Below, piece after piece: positions 1 to 7,808 of a stretch of DNA of 64,000 nucleotides. The DNA comes from Oligoflexia bacterium. GTDB lineage: Bacteria > Bdellovibrionota > Bacteriovoracia > Bacteriovoracales > Bacteriovoracaceae. A model generated the notes under the pieces. It worked only from the letters and a program-made list of their open reading frames with translations. It did no database searches and was not told the origin of the DNA. The stretch is taken from NCBI GenBank assembly GCA_015231955.1, contig JADGAN010000002.1, positions 62,001-126,000 on the forward strand, in the 5' to 3' direction. The stretch's first letter is position 1. The number at the start of each line of letters is the position of its first letter. The translations under genes were made by a program, and so were the position numbers.

Positions 1-881
1 CCAGATCCCGCAGAGGTAATCGCCTGGCGATAGTGAGAATCTTGAACATCCCCACAGGCAAAGACACCCTCAATGTTGGTTTTACTTCCATGATTGGTTA
101 TAATAAAACCGTTTTCATCAAGAGTTAATTGCCCACCTAAGAAGGCCGTATTAGGAGTATGCCCAATCGCTACAAACAGCCCATCAGTTGCACGCTCCTC
201 CAGCGCCCCTCCACTTACCACGTTTTTCAAGGTAATCGCGTTCACACCCTGTTCATCAGCGTGAATTTTAGTGACAGCACTATTCCAGATAAATTCGATT
301 TTAGGATTCTTTCGCGCATGCTCTTGCATGATTTTACTTGCACGCAGTTGATCCCGACGATGAACTAAGTAAACCTTTTTGGCAAATTTTGTAATGAACA
401 TAGAATCTTCAAGTGCGGTATCTCCGCCACCTACGACGTGCACAATTTTATCACGGTAGAAAAACCCATCGCACGTAGCACAAGTACTAACACCTCTGCC
501 AATCAAGGCCCGCTCTTCAGGAAGCCCTAGAAGGCGCGCACTCGCTCCGCTTGCAACCACCAAAGTGTGTGTCTCATACTTTTTTCCAGCATCACTCTCC
601 AGGCAAAAAGGGCGCTTTCCGAGGTCGCACTTTACAATCGACTCTTGAACAAAGGTTGTTCCAAAATGTGCCGCCTGTTGTTTCATGCGATCCATAAGCT
701 CCGGGCCCATGATCCCCTCTGGAAAGCCTGGAAAATTTTCTACCATCGTGGTCATCGTGAGCTGTCCCCCTGGTTGCCCACCCTCAAATACAACCGGAGC
801 TAACCCGGCGCGTGCAGCATATAAAGCGGCAGTATAACCCGAAGGTCCCGTTCCTATGATAATAATCTTTGCCACACTCAT
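1..881 (-). CDS. trxB: Thioredoxin reductase, C-terminus cut by window edge
   Basis: FAD/NADPH-dependent enzyme that reduces thioredoxin in the cytoplasm. The leftward frame begins with an N-terminal FAD-binding glycine motif (GTGPSGYTA) and contains the redox-active CATCDG motif (Cys-x-x-Cys), followed by an NADPH-binding VVGGGD motif. Near the left edge is the second FAD motif (GVFACGDV). About 293 codons are present, against roughly 310-320 for the family, so only the last part is missing beyond base 1. The ATG at 881-879 overlaps the TGA of the upstream small gene as ATGA, indicating translational coupling within one operon. The family assignment is secure. Confidence 0.95.
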   Translation of the reverse strand, partial: MSVAKIIIIGTGPSGYTAALYAARAGLAPVVFEGGQPGGQLTMTTMVENFPGFPEGIMGPELMDRMKQQAAHFGTTFVQESIVKCDLGKRPFCLESDAGKKYETHTLVVASGASARLLGLPEERALIGRGVSTCATCDGFFYRDKIVHVVGGGDTALEDSMFITKFAKKVYLVHRRDQLRASKIMQEHARKNPKIEFIWNSAVTKIHADEQGVNAITLKNVVSGGALEERATDGLFVAIGHTPNTAFLGGQLTLDENGFIITNHGSKTNIEGVFACGDVQDSHYRQAITSAGS

Positions 882-1147
882 CGCTTAGACTCCCCTGGTG
901 ATTTACTGGATCCGCCCCCTTTGGGATGCACACCAAGAGTGGCCAGCATCTCCTCCCTCAGGGACTTCTCCTGCTTCTTCTTCATCACAATCGCCTCTGG
1001 GCGATCATCTTTTTCCGGGTGCATTTCATAATAAGCATCGACAGAGATCAGCTCATTAGGTTTTGCTGCTTCTCTGGTGGTCTTAAACGACTCACCCGTC
1101 ATCGTGCACTCATAAGTGTGAAACTGTTTCATCCTCTTTTTTGACAT
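878..1147 (-). CDS. Small conserved-looking hypothetical protein upstream of trxB
   Basis: An 89-residue, charged protein that I do not recognise. It begins MSKKRMKQFHTYEC and ends in a Gly/Ser/Lys-rich tail. I chose the ATG at 1147 because AGGAGCT lies about eight bases upstream; a longer in-frame start at 1195 would begin almost at the predicted transcription start and adds an unconvincing leader. It overlaps trxB by four bases (ATGA) and shares its promoter, so a link to thiol redox or a general housekeeping role is possible. It contains only one cysteine, so no metal-binding or redox motif is evident. Confidence 0.75.
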   Translation of the reverse strand: MSKKRMKQFHTYECTMTGESFKTTREAAKPNELISVDAYYEMHPEKDDRPEAIVMKKKQEKSLREEMLATLGVHPKGGGSSKSPGESKR

Positions 1148-1205
1148 TGGAAAGCTCCTATGGGGGCCACTTCTTGCTTGGCCAGAATTTTTCATGCTTA
1201 GTGGT

Positions 1206-1234
1206 ATTATAAAAAGTGGGCTTAGTCAGGCCAA
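1206..1234 (-). promoter_or_regulatory. Sigma-70-type promoter for the small gene/trxB operon
   Basis: Read leftward: TTGGCC at 1234-1229, a 17-base spacer, then a perfect TATAAT at 1211-1206. Transcription would start near 1199, giving a leader of about 50 bases before the ATG at 1147. This also argues against the longer start at 1195. Confidence 0.65.
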
Positions 1235-1282
1235 ACTTTCATTTAAGGCCCTAAGAGTCTATTAGTTCAAAGGAGTTTGCTT

Positions 1283-2023
1283 ATGAGTAGAAAAGGCAGA
1301 GAAGGCCTACTTACAATCTTATCCCTCTTTTTTGCTATAAGCTCTGCCTTTGCCGTATCGGAAGGACGTATTCTTGATCACTCCCAAAGTCACACAACCT
1401 TTATTATCAATCATGGAAGTAACGATAATATTCTAGTCCATGATGAGGCCGATTTTTACCTTGGAACCAAACAAAAACATCTGCGCAAACTTGGCCGGGC
1501 CAAGGTCACAAAAATTTTTCCCACGTACTCTACCTGGATGCTTAAGCAACCAGACCTTATCAGTAAGGATTTGATCACCAAGGGTGCCCTCGTGCTCTTT
1601 TTCTCTTATCACCGCTACGATCCCCACTATTTTAAAAAGGAGTACATTCCCGCAAACAAAATAGTGCTCCCTTATCACAGTAATTATCAAATGGCCGAGT
1701 TATACGATAGAAATGGAAATGATCAACCTAACAAGCTTGTTAAAAACCCTGAACGCCATCCCGCCTCTGCTGCTTTGAACCTGGTTTCGAAAAAGATCTT
1801 GGCCACCGTACCGGCCACTGGACTAGCAAAATGGGAAGAAAAGAGCATTATCGAAATTGATGAGAATGATCAATGGGGAACTCGAGGCAGCGACGTTATT
1901 GTCAACGAACTTTTTCCTGTACCCGACAATTCAGAAAAACAAAAACATTTTCGATTTAAACGAATCCAGAGTAAAATTGATAATCATGTAGAGAATGCAA
2001 ACCATAACGAAGGTAATAGATAA
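1283..2023 (+). CDS. Exported protein, paralogous N-terminal domain to next gene
   Basis: A 246-residue protein with a typical signal peptide (basic start, hydrophobic core, cleavage near SSAFA). The ATG at 1283 has AGGAG seven bases upstream; a TTG six bases earlier is less likely. After the signal, residues about 28-90 carry a beta-rich segment (GRILDHSQSHTTFIINHG) that aligns well with the start of the downstream protein (LRILKVSDSQHTLLINRG). The remaining part is hydrophilic and unrecognised. The stop codon overlaps the next start by one base (TAATG), so the two are coupled. Probably periplasmic; the exact function is unknown. The shared segment recalls the small beta domains of FlgT-like proteins, but this is only a resemblance. 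Confidence 0.8.
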   Translation: MSRKGREGLLTILSLFFAISSAFAVSEGRILDHSQSHTTFIINHGSNDNILVHDEADFYLGTKQKHLRKLGRAKVTKIFPTYSTWMLKQPDLISKDLITKGALVLFFSYHRYDPHYFKKEYIPANKIVLPYHSNYQMAELYDRNGNDQPNKLVKNPERHPASAALNLVSKKILATVPATGLAKWEEKSIIEIDENDQWGTRGSDVIVNELFPVPDNSEKQKHFRFKRIQSKIDNHVENANHNEGNR

Positions 2024-3108
2024 TGGCATGGGTATTGGTTTTAGCTTTGACGGCCCTCACCTATAGTAATCAACTATTTGCGCTGGCAATTGATGAAAAA
2101 CTCCCACTGCGAATCCTCAAAGTTTCTGATAGCCAACACACCTTGCTTATCAACAGAGGCGTAGAAGATGGATTAGTCGTCGGTGATCACGCTCGCTTTT
2201 TTCTCACCACGGGCGTTGTCGCCAGAGGGGTAGCAATCAAAACATCTCCCACCCGCTCAGTTTGGTCTATCTATAAAGTTGTTTCTTCTGATGATCTCAC
2301 CGTCAACAAAGTGATGAATTTAAAAATCACTCCTCCGGTAAAGCTCTCAAACGATCCCACTAAGATGCTCGCACGCAGTGAAGTCACTGATGAGACACCC
2401 TCCAATATCGTACTTGCTGAGGGGGCCGAAGATTTGGAAAGTAACAAACTGAGTGACGAAGAAAAAAAAGATTTAAAGGCGCTCTCGCAACACTTGGCGG
2501 ATATCACTCCTTATATCTCCACTAAGACTCTAGAGTTTTGGAGTCTCTTTCATATCACCGCCTTTGCTACCACAAACTCTCCAGGGCCCTATCCAGGCAG
2601 TAACGGCAGTGAAAAAAATATCGACATCACCTTTGGTCTTGAAAAATATTTTCAAAATCAAAAAAGCTGGATCCATCGTATCTCCCTTTCACCTTTTGTC
2701 CACTTTACCAAGCAAGATGCAAGCAGTGTTCAAGGTCACACCATGGGAAGCTCCACCTTTGGAGGCGGCCTTGCTAGCTACTGGCACCTCTTGGCCTCTC
2801 CTTTGTCCATTGGAAAAGTCATCCTCTTTCTAGGACCTAGCTTTGCTCTGGGAAATGCCAGTGACTCCAGTCAGCTCTACTACTACCTTAATACCAATGC
2901 CAACAAGAGCAACAACGTTAGTGGTTCTTTTACCGCATTCACCTTTGGAGTCGGATTAAAATACTATTTTGGCCACAACTTTGGCATACGCACACTCGTT
3001 GACTACTATCAACGTGCAGAGGCCTATGTGGTTGATGGTCTACAAGATCGCTATACAAAAGTTGTAAAAGGACCACGCTTTCTTATCGGAATTGGTTACC
3101 GCTGGTAA
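2023..3108 (+). CDS. Exported protein with predicted C-terminal outer-membrane barrel
   Basis: 361 residues. A signal peptide precedes a beta domain (about 25-95) shared with the preceding gene. A polar linker rich in Ser/Glu/Lys follows (about 110-165). Residues about 175-361 alternate hydrophobic and polar residues, are rich in aromatic and glycine residues, and end in GIGYRW, with the terminal aromatic residue typical of outer-membrane beta barrels. I infer a barrel of about eight strands with a periplasmic N-terminal domain. The partner upstream would be a soluble version of the same periplasmic domain. Function unknown. Confidence 0.8.
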   Translation: MAWVLVLALTALTYSNQLFALAIDEKLPLRILKVSDSQHTLLINRGVEDGLVVGDHARFFLTTGVVARGVAIKTSPTRSVWSIYKVVSSDDLTVNKVMNLKITPPVKLSNDPTKMLARSEVTDETPSNIVLAEGAEDLESNKLSDEEKKDLKALSQHLADITPYISTKTLEFWSLFHITAFATTNSPGPYPGSNGSEKNIDITFGLEKYFQNQKSWIHRISLSPFVHFTKQDASSVQGHTMGSSTFGGGLASYWHLLASPLSIGKVILFLGPSFALGNASDSSQLYYYLNTNANKSNNVSGSFTAFTFGVGLKYYFGHNFGIRTLVDYYQRAEAYVVDGLQDRYTKVVKGPRFLIGIGYRW

Positions 3109-3109
3109 C
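3095..3109. terminator. Short hairpin between convergent genes
   Basis: GTTACC-GCT-GGTAAC forms a perfect six-base-pair stem over the stop codon of the rightward gene, next to the stop of lemA. There is only a weak TTAAAATTT tract after it, so termination is uncertain. Confidence 0.35.
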
Positions 3110-3727
3110 TTAAAATTTCACCTTAGGTGCCGCTTGCACATCATTAAGATTTTCAACTTCAAATTGTGGTTTTTTGTTATGGTGTAAGAAGACGGAGTTA
3201 TACCACGATGTTGGAGGCACGGTGATTAAGTTATTAAACTCCTTTACCGACTCAATGTAGCGATTTCTTGCAACTGTAATGCGATTCTCCGTTCCCTCCA
3301 ATTGATTGGCAAGGTCCAAGAAATTTTGATTGGCCTTTAATTGTGGATAATTTTCAGAGACTACCATGAGTCGCGCTAATGCCCCACCAAGAGTCGATTG
3401 TGCTTTGGTAAACTCCGCCATCTTTTCCGGTGTCAATTGGTCCAAATTCACATTCATACTGGTGGCCTTGGCCCTTGCTTCTATCACTTGTGTGAGTGTC
3501 TCTTTCTCATGAGAGGCGTAGCCTTTGACCACCTCCACTAAATTAGGAACCAAATCTGCTCTTCGCTTATATTGATTTTGCACCTCTGCCCACTTGGCCT
3601 CAACATCGTTCAAGGCAGTCGGAATACTTTGCATTCCACAACTAGAAAGTAAAATAAGCATGGAGAGCATCGGTAGTAACACCATTAATCTAACTCTCTT
3701 TGATCTTAAACTTAAACTTAAACTCAT
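3110..3727 (-). CDS. lemA: LemA family lipoprotein
   Basis: 205 residues. The N-terminus is a lipoprotein signal with lipobox LLSSC (Cys30). The body matches the LemA family: an N-terminal helix region (ALNDVEAKWAEVQNQYKRR), the very typical RRADLVPNLVEVVKGYASHE segment, then LARLMVVSENYPQLKAN and the ENRITVARNRYIESVKEFN motif. LemA proteins are helical-bundle membrane-anchored proteins of poorly defined function, often next to TPM-domain (YgcG-like) genes; no such neighbour is seen here. AAGGAG lies just before the ATG. Confidence 0.93.
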   Translation of the reverse strand: MSLSLSLRSKRVRLMVLLPMLSMLILLSSCGMQSIPTALNDVEAKWAEVQNQYKRRADLVPNLVEVVKGYASHEKETLTQVIEARAKATSMNVNLDQLTPEKMAEFTKAQSTLGGALARLMVVSENYPQLKANQNFLDLANQLEGTENRITVARNRYIESVKEFNNLITVPPTSWYNSVFLHHNKKPQFEVENLNDVQAAPKVKF

Positions 3728-3823
3728 AAAAACTCCTTCAATTATAAAAGATGATCATGTTATAGTTCATCTTACAAAAGATTTCATCACAATAATTTTA
3801 CGACTTAAATTAACGAGGTGTTC

Positions 3824-4393
3824 ATGTCTTTCTTAAACGACTATCCGGCCTTTGCAGGCTTTCTTAAATTTGCAATTCTTGCCACTCTTGGTGAAATTAT
3901 CGCCCGCCTGGTCACCACTGGCCGTCTCACTCTTCGCGGTATCCACCTTGGCGAACGCGCTCTTGCTTGGGGTTTTATTGGTTATGTCTTAAGCTTTGTC
4001 ATTCCTATCTATAGTGCCGGCATTGACAAGCTGGCCGCTCTTGATCGCCTCATCCTACTTCCCATGGCACCCGAACTCTCACTTGCCTTTTGGAAATCTT
4101 TTTGGATAAACGCCCTCTTTGGTTTACCGCTGATGATTTTTCATCGTGTAACCGACACCTTTATCGACAATCGCGCCTTCCTGCGCTTGGGCGGCTGGCC
4201 CTTTTCACAAACTCTGATCGCTGTCGACTGGAAAAATATTTGCCGTAAAGTGGCTCCCACACTCGTCTGGTTTTGGCTTCCGGCGCACACTATCACCTTC
4301 ATGCTCTCTCCAGAGTACCGTGTATTCATGGCAGCACTACTATCTATTTGCCTGGGAATGATTCTTGCGCTAATGAAACCTCGTAGTAACTAA
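3824..4393 (+). CDS. Conserved polytopic membrane protein
   Basis: 189 residues starting MSFLNDYPAF, with GAGGTG shortly before the ATG at 3824. Several hydrophobic segments are visible: about 10-28, 48-66, 95-112, 140-160 and 166-182, the last close to the C-terminus. A recognisable stretch is FLKFAILATLGEIIARLV near the start, shared in my recollection with a family of uncharacterised bacterial inner-membrane proteins. No catalytic motif is evident. The 9-bp repeat array starts immediately after its stop codon. Confidence 0.75.
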   Translation: MSFLNDYPAFAGFLKFAILATLGEIIARLVTTGRLTLRGIHLGERALAWGFIGYVLSFVIPIYSAGIDKLAALDRLILLPMAPELSLAFWKSFWINALFGLPLMIFHRVTDTFIDNRAFLRLGGWPFSQTLIAVDWKNICRKVAPTLVWFWLPAHTITFMLSPEYRVFMAALLSICLGMILALMKPRSN

Positions 4394-4445
4394 ACAAAGC
4401 AAACAAAGCAAACAATGCAAACAATGCAAACAAAGCAAACAAAAG
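4392..4445. repeat. 9-bp tandem repeat array
   Basis: Six consecutive 9-base units, AAACAAAGC or AAACAATGC, the last one degenerate (AAACAAAAG). The array starts at the stop codon of the membrane-protein gene and its last unit merges with the Shine-Dalgarno of selD (AAAAGGA). Copy-number change would alter the leader of selD but no reading frame. Confidence 0.95.
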
Positions 4446-4457
4446 GATCTCTCCATT

Positions 4458-5531
4458 ATGATTATGCAAGAGCAAACAAGATTAACTCAATTTAGCCCAG
4501 GCGCAGGTTGCGGTTGTAAAATCTCGCCCCAAGATCTGCAACAAATTTTAAGCAGCGAACATAAAAGTTTTCTTACCTCCAAGCTACTTGTCGGTCACGA
4601 CACCTGCGACGATGCGGCAGTTTATCTTCTTGATGATGAAAATGCTCTGGTCAGCACTACCGATTTTTTCACTCCCATTGTGGATGACCCTTACGATTTT
4701 GGCCGTATTGCTGCCACCAATGCCATTAGCGACGTCTATGCTATGGGAGGAAAACCCATCCTGGCGCTCGCTGTTTTGGGATGGCCACTAGAAAAGCTCA
4801 AGGCCTCCATTGCAAAAACTGTTATTGATGGTGCTCGTGAAGTGTGCCGAAATGCCGAAATCCCTCTAGCAGGCGGGCATAGCATCGACATCTCTGATCC
4901 CATTTTCGGTCTTATGGTGAACGGTATTGTCAAAAAACAGCACCTCAAACAAAACTCCACCGCCACACCCAATTGCAAACTCTTTTTGACCAAACCTCTT
5001 GGCATTGGGCTCATCTCTACCGCACAAAAACGCAATCTAGCATCAGCACAAGATGTGCAACTCATCGTTGAGCTCATGACCACACTCAATCGCCCTGGAG
5101 AACTCTTTGCTAAATTACCCCAAGTGGTAGCGATGACCGATGTGACAGGGTTTGGATTTTTAGGACACTTGCTAGAGATGTGCAGTGGTAGTAACGTCGC
5201 TGCCACCATCGATTTTGCGCATGTTCCTCGCATTCCTGGCATTGAAAAATATTTATCCCAAAAGACAGTACCAGGTGGTACCTATCGCAATTTTAAAAGC
5301 TATGGTGATAAAATTCTCTTTGATACCCAAGATGAATCCACTCTTGAGACCATGAAGCATCTCCTTTGTGATCCCCAAACCAGCGGAGGCCTACTCCTCG
5401 CTGTCACCGATGAGGCAAGCAGTATCGCCCACTTTCTAGACACTGCCGCCTCGCTTGGTCTTGCTCTCCAAGAGTTTGGTCACACCATGAGCAAAGACCC
5501 AAACTCTAAACACTATATCCATGTTGCCTGA
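4458..5531 (+). CDS. selD: Selenide, water dikinase
   Basis: 357 residues. It makes selenophosphate from selenide and ATP, the selenium donor for selenocysteine, selenouridine in tRNA, or selenium-dependent molybdenum hydroxylases. The N-terminal glycine-rich active-site loop GAGCGCKI contains Cys18 and Lys21, equivalent to Cys17 and Lys20 of the E. coli enzyme; the reactive residue is Cys, not selenocysteine. Further family motifs are HDTCDDAAVY, TTDFFTPIVDDPYDFGRIAA, NAISDVYAMGG, GGHSI and DPQTSGGLL. AAGGA precedes the ATG at 4458; a second ATG lies two codons later. No other selenium gene is in the window. Confidence 0.97.
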   Translation: MIMQEQTRLTQFSPGAGCGCKISPQDLQQILSSEHKSFLTSKLLVGHDTCDDAAVYLLDDENALVSTTDFFTPIVDDPYDFGRIAATNAISDVYAMGGKPILALAVLGWPLEKLKASIAKTVIDGAREVCRNAEIPLAGGHSIDISDPIFGLMVNGIVKKQHLKQNSTATPNCKLFLTKPLGIGLISTAQKRNLASAQDVQLIVELMTTLNRPGELFAKLPQVVAMTDVTGFGFLGHLLEMCSGSNVAATIDFAHVPRIPGIEKYLSQKTVPGGTYRNFKSYGDKILFDTQDESTLETMKHLLCDPQTSGGLLLAVTDEASSIAHFLDTAASLGLALQEFGHTMSKDPNSKHYIHVA

Positions 5532-5536
5532 CAATC

Positions 5537-5558
5537 AACTTTTGTTCAAAGTTCTTTT
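5537..5558 (+). terminator. Possible terminator after selD
   Basis: AACTTT-TGTTC-AAAGTT followed by CTTTT. The six-pair stem is AT-rich and overlaps the 3' end of the convergent rnhB gene, so it is a weak candidate. Confidence 0.35.
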
Positions 5559-6229
5559 AAAGGGGCGTAGGAGAGACGGTGAATAGGAGAAGCGCCTAAT
5601 TGCCTCAAAGCAAGCTTATGTTCTTTGGTTGGATAGCCAACGTGTTTGCTAAACGCATAGGCACCATTTGCATATAAGCTATCCATCTTTTGCATCAAGA
5701 GGTCGCGATACTCTTTAGCGATAATAGAGGCCAATCCAATGATAAGCGATTTGAGATCACCTTTGACGATGGGGATTTGCTTAAGACAAGGGTGATGCCA
5801 CTTCAGTGGTTTGTTGCCATCGATAAGCAGAGTGCCTTTCGTGAAGGGGCCCAAAGAGTGCAAACAAGTTTTAAGCGAGTTTTCCATGGCAAGCAAAGAG
5901 GCGTTAAGGATATTGATTTTATCGATCTCTTGAGATCCAACCTCAGCAATAGCAAAAGAAATGCTTTCATCATCTAGTTTATAAGGCGTATCTGGGCGAA
6001 GCACTGAAATATCAATCTCTAGTTGCCGTAAAAGCTGCAAACGCTTTTTAGAAGTAAGCCCTTTGGAATCGGTAATGCCAAACTGCTGAAGCTTTTGGAG
6101 AAAAGGGTGGTGGCCTTGGTTGCCGATTACTAGTGTGGCACTAACAACGGGGCCTGCAAGACAACCTCGTCCTACTTCATCGGTACCCGCTACAAAATCT
6201 GTATTTGCAAAATACTCTAGGTCAAACAT
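5546..6229 (-). CDS. rnhB: Ribonuclease HII
   Basis: 227 residues from the ATG at 6229, which lies two bases after the stop of the upstream gene. Removes RNA, including single ribonucleotides, from RNA-DNA hybrids. The family signature GTDEVGRGCLAGPVV near the start supplies the first Asp-Glu metal ligands; LLIDGNKPL carries the next Asp and SLIIGLASIIAKEYRD the SI(I)AK motif with the last Asp in the following helix. Also typical are ITDSKGLT and the C-terminal KHVGYPTKEHKLALRQLG. An earlier in-frame ATG at 6280 would overlap the upstream gene by 49 bases and adds non-homologous sequence. Confidence 0.95.
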   Translation of the reverse strand: MFDLEYFANTDFVAGTDEVGRGCLAGPVVSATLVIGNQGHHPFLQKLQQFGITDSKGLTSKKRLQLLRQLEIDISVLRPDTPYKLDDESISFAIAEVGSQEIDKINILNASLLAMENSLKTCLHSLGPFTKGTLLIDGNKPLKWHHPCLKQIPIVKGDLKSLIIGLASIIAKEYRDLLMQKMDSLYANGAYAFSKHVGYPTKEHKLALRQLGASPIHRLSYAPLKEL

Positions 6230-6231
6230 GG

Positions 6232-7146
6232 TTATCTCATTTTGGTCATTAGAAAATCGGTAAATAAGATGATGGTACAAAGAGTGGTGTAAGCGATGAC
6301 AATCAGAGGAAGACGATTTGCCATTTTAGTCGTTGGTCGATACATAAAGCGTACAATGAGCAGCGATACCACTGCGAGAGAACCCATCGAGAGAAAAATG
6401 GTTATTGGGGCCAAGTTTAGGCCAGCACCAAGACGAAAGAGTGAGAAGAGCTGAACAGCAAAGAAAAAGATGATAAAAGCGGCCGCCATGTCTGCTCCCA
6501 AAACACGTGAATAGGTGTGAAAGGGGAGCGCCTCATCGGCAGGTGCACGTATTTTACGAGCAATCTCCCAGGCCCATAGGGGAGCCGCCCACCAAACTGC
6601 CAAGGCAAAATGCTCAGAGGTAAGCAGTGGAACTTTATAAGGTGCCTTTGCCAAGGCGATCAGGTAAAAGTTCCACAGAAGCACTACCGGTGCATGGGTA
6701 AGAAAAGTGTAAATACGATTGTTGGCCATAAAATGAGGAATAAAAAACCATTTTCCCATGGCAAAAGCGAAAAGGAACAGCACTAGAAATGGAAAGAAGG
6801 CCGCTTTTAGCTTTAAGTTTATCAAAAAGAGTAGAACTGAAATTGTTGCAATAAGAGTGTTTAAATTTTTTGTGGTAATTTTGCCCGATGGTAGAGGTTT
6901 CTCAGGAAAAAATCTGCGATCACTCTCGTAGTGTTTGATGTCTTCAAAAAGTCGAATAAAAAGGATGGTAAGCATGATCGTCACTGCGCCAGGAAAAATC
7001 ATAGCAGGAATAATCAACTTTAAAGGGGTGGATAACTCTCCATGCCTTACTTGAAGCATAAGGAAGATTCCTACAGATAGAAAAATAGAATATGCTACTG
7101 CCCTTATCGGGAAAACGGATATCAAATGACCTAAAATCCTCTTCAT
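6232..7146 (-). CDS. UbiA-family prenyltransferase-like membrane protein
   Basis: 304 residues with about eight to nine hydrophobic helices. The first UbiA Asp-rich loop appears as RLFEDIKHYESDRRFFPEKPLPSG, here in two parts (EDIKHYESD and RFFPEKPLPSG), where PLPSG is a hallmark of the superfamily. The second loop region reads REIRAP-like, here ARKIRAPADE, followed by TYSRVLG. UbiA enzymes transfer prenyl chains to aromatic or other acceptors in the inner membrane; the acceptor cannot be named here. The gene is directly upstream of rnhB (two bases) and just downstream of the moa genes (five bases), so it may be the tail of the molybdenum-cofactor transcript. Confidence 0.8.
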   Translation of the reverse strand: MKRILGHLISVFPIRAVAYSIFLSVGIFLMLQVRHGELSTPLKLIIPAMIFPGAVTIMLTILFIRLFEDIKHYESDRRFFPEKPLPSGKITTKNLNTLIATISVLLFLINLKLKAAFFPFLVLFLFAFAMGKWFFIPHFMANNRIYTFLTHAPVVLLWNFYLIALAKAPYKVPLLTSEHFALAVWWAAPLWAWEIARKIRAPADEALPFHTYSRVLGADMAAAFIIFFFAVQLFSLFRLGAGLNLAPITIFLSMGSLAVVSLLIVRFMYRPTTKMANRLPLIVIAYTTLCTIILFTDFLMTKMR

Positions 7147-7151
7147 TGCAC

Positions 7152-7559
7152 CTATACCTCACTCTCGGAAGACTCTTCTTTCCAGATAGGAACTCGCTTC
7201 TTAACCTCATCAATAATATATTGGCAACCAGCAAAGGCCTCCCCTCTATGCTCAGCAGTTGCGACAATCCAAACTGCCATCTCTCCAACAATAAGATCAC
7301 CAATCCGGTGGATGCAAAAGGCATCTAGTAACGGAAATTTACTTTTTGCTTCGTTAATGATCTTTCGCCCTTCTAATTCCGCCATTTCTACATAGCAATG
7401 ATAACGAATACCACGGACAATTTTATTGTCGTTTTTTATCCGTACAATTCCGGCAAAGGTAACCGCACCGCCAGCATGGATCTTGTCAATGAGCTGGAAG
7501 ATTTGAGCTGGAATGTCCTCTATCTTCTCTTTAGAAATACAAAATTGTTTTTCTAACAT
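7152..7559 (-). CDS. moaE: Molybdopterin synthase catalytic subunit MoaE
   Basis: 135 residues from ATG 7559; GGGAGG eight bases upstream lies in the last codons of moaD. With MoaD it adds two sulfurs to precursor Z to give molybdopterin. Family motifs: GAVTFAGIVR (active-site region), HRIGDLIVGEMAVWI, and EHRGEAF...CQYIIDEVKKRVPIWKEE, where the Lys residues of VKKRVPIWK belong to the catalytic pocket. A TTG nine bases earlier in frame would leave no room for a ribosome site. It is the last moa gene in the operon. Confidence 0.95.
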   Translation of the reverse strand: MLEKQFCISKEKIEDIPAQIFQLIDKIHAGGAVTFAGIVRIKNDNKIVRGIRYHCYVEMAELEGRKIINEAKSKFPLLDAFCIHRIGDLIVGEMAVWIVATAEHRGEAFAGCQYIIDEVKKRVPIWKEESSESEV

Positions 7560-7564
7560 CTTTT

Positions 7565-7807
7565 TCAACCTCCCGATACTGGTGGAATAAAAACAACGAT
7601 ATCGCCATCTTTTAGTTGCTTATCCATTGTTTGGTATTCACAATTAATCGCCACTTGTAGCGCCTCTAATCCAAAACTAAAAGTGTAACGACTAGATAAC
7701 TCCTGGTAGAGTTCCTGAGGTGTGCTTGCCGCAGTTTCCAGGATTTCAAAATCTTTACCAGTATCACTACAAAAATTGGCAAAATAGTTAATTTTAATTT
7801 TCATCAT
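7565..7807 (-). CDS. moaD: Molybdopterin synthase sulfur-carrier subunit MoaD
   Basis: 80 residues with a ubiquitin-like fold signature. The C-terminus VVFIPPVSGG ends in the Gly-Gly that is adenylated and thiocarboxylated to carry sulfur to MoaE. Two adjacent ATG codons open the frame; GAGGTGAG overlaps the end of the moaC-mobA gene and serves as ribosome site. The gene order moaD-moaE is the usual one. No moeB/thiF-type activating gene is present in this operon, so the activating enzyme must be encoded elsewhere. Confidence 0.95.
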   Translation of the reverse strand: MMKIKINYFANFCSDTGKDFEILETAASTPQELYQELSSRYTFSFGLEALQVAINCEYQTMDKQLKDGDIVVFIPPVSGG

Positions 7808-7808
7808 C

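Noticed and set aside
4392-4445. Short repeats as a CRISPR array
   Set aside because: The units are 9 bases in direct tandem with no spacers.
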